Positions 59,558-64,000 of a stretch of DNA of 64,000 nt are shown piece after piece. The number at the start of each line of letters is the position of its first letter. The first letter of the stretch is position 1. A program made the translations under genes and the position numbers. The notes under the pieces are model-generated. The model was not told the DNA's origin, did not search any database, and worked only from the letters and a program-made list of their open reading frames with translations. This DNA comes from Aquilaria yunnanensis (lineage: Eukaryota > Streptophyta > Magnoliopsida > Malvales > Thymelaeaceae): positions 78,059,751 through 78,123,750 of the forward strand of contig CM077596.1 in assembly GCA_039654915.1 (NCBI GenBank). Reading direction: 5' to 3'.

Positions 59558-59694
59558 TAGATAAATATTGCTGAAATTGGTAGTTGATACATTTGGTATT
59601 ATATTATATATACACTTGTGAAGAATTAATATAAATGGAATGAAATGCATTGCAGGTATGGGTATCTTTTCTGAGCGTATTTGGGCTAACAAAG

Positions 59695-60430
59695 AGAATA
59701 AAATTTCAACAAAGTAAGTTTGAAGCGACAATACTCGAGCAAAAACATCACGAAGCAACAGAGAAAGTACTTGGAGAACAGCGTCGACTTGGGTCTCAAA
59801 AACGCCATAAAGGCGAGCAAAACGGTCGTCGCCGGCGACGTTGGCTTCTTTCTGCTTATTAACGTCATACTTCTCATACTTCTTGCAAATCGCGTCGACT
59901 CTGGTGATCAAGTCAACAACACTCATCGTTGTAAATTTTGTGCCAACGTGATCGTTTTGAAGCACTGCTTTTACTTTCCGTGTTCGATTGAATCGAATAT
60001 GGAGATGGAGTTCAACAGACGGCCAGGGGTAGACGAAGATGGCAAGATGAAAGAATTGAAAATCGACAAAATTGCTGATGTCGTTTGATCGTCGCACACA
60101 AATTGATGAGCTGTCTGATGACTAAGAGAAGTTGACACGTCGCATTTTCAGGAGTTCTGATGGGTGATGCTGTGCGGTGCTCGAGCTTGAGTGTGTCTAA
60201 GTTCGCATGTAATTGCGAATGAGAAGCTTTGGGCAAGGCTAGAGCGTAACATCTTGCAAGTGATCCAACAAGTTCCAGCCTAGATTCGTTTTCTTTAACT
60301 TCAGAATGTTAACCGAGTGGCCAATAAGTTGGGTTGGACAAGATCGGCCGACTCAGGCTCATGTATCACATCATTGAGCCCAATCTCTACAAGTTGAGTA
60401 ACAAGATGAGTAAAATCCACCAGTCATTTC
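59695..60430. repeat. Duplicate of SYP71 exon 1 and upstream region
   Basis: Matches 45517-46420 in order and orientation, from SYP71 intron 1 through exon 1 and about 500-680 bp of upstream DNA. It lacks the SINE-like insert and has small indels. The left breakpoint lies at about 59695 within intron 1, about 140 bp from the MULE-type element at 58250-59557. Confidence 0.88.
59771..59926 (-). pseudogene. SYP71 exon-1 copy (truncated gene)
   Basis: ATG at 59926, 52 codons, with the donor GT kept at 59770-59769. The peptide equals SYP71 exon 1 except for a few substitutions (YDVNKQKEAN for YDVDKQKEAN and GDDRFARLYG for GDDAFARLYG). No exon 2 follows on the minus strand, so no syntaxin can be produced. 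The open frame and retained upstream region mean a short transcript is possible; reading through gives an unrelated tail. Confidence 0.88.
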
Positions 60431-61828
60431 ATTTTCCTTTATTCGATTAGGCTACACTTTCATTTTTTTTAGGTAGACAAGGGGAATCAGGGTATATTAT
60501 AAAAGTGTGAAAAGAGCATACGGAAAAAGAATCAGTCGGTAGGAGCCTACGGGCCATTTCGGAAAACATTAATTAGATTAATGAGTCAAAATTTTCGTTT
60601 CGGTCAAACGTGTGAAAGTAGGGCAGGGATGAGACTAACTTTGGACTTTTTAAAAAATTATGAAAATGCCACGAATTAATTTGGTGGCCTCGCATTTGGG
60701 TTTTACTGGAGCGGCATTCGGGTAGAATAGTTTGTGAGTTCTCCTGGGTGTGCGACATGGCCGGCGTACCTCCCATTGTGTTTCGTGTTCTCCAACCGGC
60801 CTGATCGTCAGATCTGGTTCCCCTTAGTGCCGTGAATTTGTTCGCAGCTCCATTCAACGCCAGCCTCCTCCGTCTTCCCCCTTCGGCGTCTTCTCCAAAT
60901 CACTGTCTGCCGTCGGCCGTCGTCAACCGTCGTCCGACAAGGTGTACATAATTTTCCAATCACGTACCTCCGCCATTGCATAATATATACCTAGTTGTAC
61001 TACCGATTTACTTCCTGCTAATAGTAATTAATTTAAGAGAGACACTTCATATACGCAGGAAAAGAAAACGGCATATTCGGAAGTTGCGAAGACATTTTTA
61101 TCTGTACAAATTTTGCTCCCCTTTTCGATGTTCCTCTTCTCTTCACTGCACTTCCTCCTCTCTCTCAGGTGCGATTCTCTATCTCTATCTCTCATCGCCT
61201 TTTTCTTTCTATAATAACTATATTTCGGCTTGAATTGTTGGGTAATTAAATGCTAAAGCTAATTGCCTACTCGATCCGGCTACATTTTCTTGTTCAAAAT
61301 AAAATTTCATTTTTTCCCTCCATATAGACTCGATAATTTTGTGTGAGATATATATATATATATATATTCGACTCTACATTCAGCCAAATCCTATTCTTAT
61401 CTATCCCCAGTGGTCTGATTAACCTTCTTGTTCGAAGAGTAATTTTTTTTCCTCTCATCATTGTTTCTGGTCTGTACGCGGATAGAACAATCTGGATTTT
61501 CCGTCGCACCATTAGTTTACATTGTACTTTTGTCTTATGTAGCGGCCAAGTAATTATTTGGGTTGGGTATTTTCAGTTTCCTTGTTCTGTAAACCTTGTG
61601 GGGAGTGTCTTTGAGCAATTGTATGTGTGTTTTATTACACATAAGATGTGTTGATTAGTCGAGGTTAGTTTGATGAAAATGTAAGAAACACAAGTGTTGC
61701 AATATAGCAATCATGAAAAATGAAGATCCGATTACCATGAAGATGAACGTTGGGTAAATAGTATGCACCAAAGTAGTGCTCACCAATTATGTGGTTAACA
61801 TCAATACGAATGTGTTGTTCAATTACAG
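60431..61828. other. Intergenic and upstream region of the Myb/SANT-like gene
   Basis: Bases 60730-60950 are GC-richer, with C/T-rich stretches and CCGTCGTC words, and could be a promoter or 5' leader. Near 61165-61170 CTCTCTCAG is followed by GTGCG, which could be a splice site in a leader, but I cannot assign a transcript. The rest is AT-rich, with an (AT)n run at 61350-61366. Confidence 0.35.
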
Positions 61829-61830
61829 GA

Positions 61831-62360
61831 ATGGACAGGGGAAAGAAAAATGAATGGCCTAATGACCCCATCTACGGTTATCTAGGGTGGGTTCAAACCT
61901 ACACACCAACCTTTTTGTTTTTTGTGACTGAGGTGTTCGTGAAAGGATTGAATGACGGACACTACTTGACCCAAGCTGGATGGAAACTTGTTGCTGAGAA
62001 AATGAGGAACGGGACTGGATACCTGGGGACCATTAACTACCTGCAGCATAAGTGGAGCACGTTGCAGCGAGAGTACGATGACTGGATCACTGTGCTTGGC
62101 CCGCCTTCTGAATGGCCATGGGATGCGGAGACCGGGCATATAATCGTAGACAATGATTGGTGGGCTCGTCGTATTGAGGTATTCTAGTAGTTTGTTATAT
62201 TCTATGTGTCCATGTAATGTTAAACAGGTTGGATATTGTAATTCATTGTGTCACTAGCAACATGTGTGCGTATATAATGGTTGGCGTATGCCATTCCTTT
62301 CAGGATAACCCGGATGTAGCTGAACTACGCACAAAAAGTTCCCTGACCTTCACCAAATAG
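61831..62360 (+). CDS. Myb/SANT-like DNA-binding domain gene, two exons
   Basis: Exon 1 (61831-62178) follows an acceptor-like TTACAG and encodes a Myb/SANT-like domain: FVTEVFVKGLNDGHYLTQAG, WKLVAEKMRNGTG, LQHKWSTLQREYDDWITVLG, then GHIIVDNDWWARRIE. The spacing of W, the L-x-x-K-W helix and the ending DNDWW are typical of the plant Myb/SANT-like family found in L10-interacting MYB-type proteins and in the accessory ORF of PIF/Harbinger transposons. A GT donor at 62179 and an acceptor TTTCAG before 62304 join to DNPDVAELRTK, the expected continuation, then TAG at 62358. Relatives usually continue with a linker and a second helical region; that region appears at 62423-62755, so the stop may truncate the gene or the true splicing may skip it. 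No HARBI1 transposase is seen here. Whether it is a host gene or transposon-derived is open. Confidence 0.7.
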
Positions 62361-62422
62361 AGTCTCTATTTGTAGAATCTCCACATCCATCCCAGAATAA
62401 AAAAAATGACTTTTTTCTTGTG

Positions 62423-62755
62423 ATGGACCCCGTGCCGGCCGATGACACTGTTATACAGATCCTGTCAGACTCTTCTACCCCGCAGTTCCTTCATGAGCCT
62501 GTATGTGTTCATCGAAGCATTAAGTCGGGGGCATTAGCATCATCAGCTACTTCTGTTGGTTTTGAGTCGACCAGCATCGGTCATGTTATGCAAGTTGTTG
62601 GTCAGTTGCCGGGGGTTAGAGAGGGTGATCCATTTTGGTTGCGTGCAGCAACTTTCCTGATCAGAAACGACAAAGCATGCGACATGTTTATAAATGGTAC
62701 TAAGGAGCCAAAGGTCCGATTGGCATGGCTTCGGATGGAGCTAGGCCTACCGTGA
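62423..62755 (+). CDS. Probable C-terminal part of the Myb/SANT-like gene
   Basis: Open frame of 110 codons. Its second half, FWLRAATFLIRNDKACDMFI then EPKVRLAWLRMELG, matches the C-terminal helical region that in Myb/SANT-like proteins follows the linker (pattern: several residues, then a hydrophobic run, then RxxWLxxxL). The first half is a low-complexity Ser/Thr/Ala linker. It is most likely the last exon of the gene starting at 61831, joined by a splice not determined here, or the surviving part after a stop codon arose at 62358. Confidence 0.55.
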   Translation: MDPVPADDTVIQILSDSSTPQFLHEPVCVHRSIKSGALASSATSVGFESTSIGHVMQVVGQLPGVREGDPFWLRAATFLIRNDKACDMFINGTKEPKVRLAWLRMELGLP

Positions 62756-63229
62756 CGGGTATGGGAGTTTCTAATCCAATTTGGATATGTCTGTCATAGT
62801 ATTAGTTGAATGTATGGGAAGGAAGTGTCTTTTTGTAATTGCCCGGATGTAGGTCCTTGTAGATCATCAGACACCTAGTTTGGTTTCAATTGGCAGTGTA
62901 CGTATGCCGTGTTGTGTTATTGTTTATATTGTGTACGTGGAGGCAGTTATGTATGTTTGGAACCCCTATGGTTGACTGTTAATGGTTATAACTTTGCTTA
63001 TGTGTTTTTGGTCGAGTTGTTTTGCCATAATTGTTAAAAGGACATTCCTAAACTGTAGATACATAGTGTGCCTCATTGGACAATGGTTCCATATGGACCG
63101 AGCAATGTGTCACTTTTCTCATCCAACAGCCGGTATGTTTCCATTTTAATTGATAAATTTATTGTTTTGATTTTAACTGCTAAATTTGGTGGGGAATTTT
63201 ATATGTAGGATGTTAAAGAAATAAAAACT
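62756..63229. other. 3' flank of the Myb/SANT-like gene
   Basis: Moderately AT-rich, no gene recognised; TTTTTGTAATTG near 62830 could belong to the 3' UTR. Confidence 0.35.
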
Positions 63230-64000
63230 ATTTTAAAATTGATAGATATTTTTAAAAAACTATTAAAAACCGAAAAAAGTCATATAAATTTTAAAATGCA
63301 AGAAATATTTTTTAAAAAGCGATAAAAAACAAAAAAAGTGATTTTTTTTAAAAAAAAGGTAATTAAATGTAAAAAAAAACCAAAATATATATATATAAAA
63401 AGTGATAAATGTAAAAAACTTGGTTAATTTTTTTAAAAAGCTATTAAAAGTCAAAAAAGTGATAAATAATTAAAAAAGTGATAAAACACTAAAAACAAGT
63501 GAAATGTTTTAAAAAAAGTGATTAAATAAAAAAAAGCGATTAAAACAAAAAAGTGATTAAATATATAAAAAAGTGATAAAATATAAAAAGGAAAGTGATT
63601 AATGTAAAAAAATTAGCAAATATTTTTAAAAAGCTATTAAAAACAAAAAAAGTGATAAATAATTCTAAAATGTAATAAATAATTTTTAAAAATAAATAAA
63701 TTAAAAAGAGTGATAAAAAACTTAAAAAAAAGTGATTAAAACAAAAAAAAAAGTGAAATTTTTTTCAAAAAAATGATAAAATATAAAAAATTGGTAAATA
63801 TTTTTAAAAAGCTATTAAAAACCAAAAAAGTGATAAATAATTCTAAAATGCAATAAATAATTTTAAAAAATGAATAAATTAAAAAGAGTGATAAAAAACT
63901 AGAAAAAAGTGAAATTTTTTTCAAAAAAGCGATAAAATATATAAAAAAAAGTGATAAATGTAAAAAAATTGGTAAATATTTTTAAAAAACTATTAAAAAC
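63230..64000. repeat. AT-rich tandem array, ~180-bp higher-order period, continues past the window
   Basis: Made of short A-rich words (AAAAAAGTGATAAAT, GTGATTAAA, GTGAAATTTTTTT). Larger units are marked by TTTTTAAAAARCTATTAAAA at 63249, 63430, 63623, 63801 and 63979, giving spacings of about 181, 193, 178 and 178 bp. The last two full units are the most alike (shared AATAATTCTAAAATG, AAATTAAAAAGAGTGATAAA). The composition is extremely A-rich on the + strand. Confidence 0.85.

Overview
This window is nuclear DNA from a flowering plant, most likely a eudicot. The evidence is spliced genes with GT-AG introns (one GC-AG), plant-only families (a CrRLK1L-type malectin receptor, SYP71 syntaxin, a berberine-bridge-like oxidase, a Myb/SANT-like gene), AT-rich intergenic DNA and plant transposon families. 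I see no prokaryotic feature, CRISPR array, tRNA or rRNA gene.

Layout. 1-5234: the 5' part of a decayed CACTA (En/Spm) transposon on the minus strand, cut by the window edge, with a palindrome-rich subterminal region and a terminal CACTACTAAAAAA at 5222-5234. 5235-8700: a MULE-type element directly upstream of a single-exon gene for a malectin-like membrane protein that has no kinase domain. 10.7-13.5 kb: remains of a prolyl 4-hydroxylase gene and an unrecognised multi-exon minus-strand gene. 13.9-15.4 kb: a non-autonomous hAT element with a perfect 8-bp target duplication. 16.5-26.6 kb: an apparently intact 23-exon RIC1 homologue (minus strand, 1117 codons reconstructed). 43.96-45.74 kb: an apparently intact 9-exon SYP71 syntaxin gene (minus strand, 265 codons reconstructed).

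The main structural event is a direct tandem duplication. The segment from RIC1 exon 7 through its upstream intergenic DNA (about 23.19-31.22 kb) is repeated at about 34.37-43.73 kb. The second copy holds a dead 5' half of RIC1 (exons 7 to 1). Between the copies lies a 3-kb foldback structure: two roughly 1-kb inverted arms around an 0.8-kb Stowaway-like element. Several transposons are present in one copy and missing from the other, which dates their insertion after the duplication. SYP71 exon 1 and its upstream DNA are duplicated again at 59.7-60.4 kb; there a SINE-like insert (46200-46348) is present only at the SYP71 locus.

46-60 kb is transposon-dominated: a solo LTR with matching 5-bp target duplications (48613-50340), other LTR-like DNA, MULE-type and Stowaway-type elements, and a BBE-like pseudogene (56466-58002). 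The right end holds a Myb/SANT-like gene (61.8-62.8 kb) and an AT-rich tandem array with a period near 180 bp that runs off the window.

RIC1 and SYP71 both act in membrane trafficking (Rab6-type GEF at the Golgi; Qc-SNARE), but nothing here indicates a functional cluster. I found no convincing new multi-gene system. The items most worth follow-up are the kinase-less receptor, the foldback at the duplication junction, and the palindromic CACTA subterminal array. All exon borders were read by eye.
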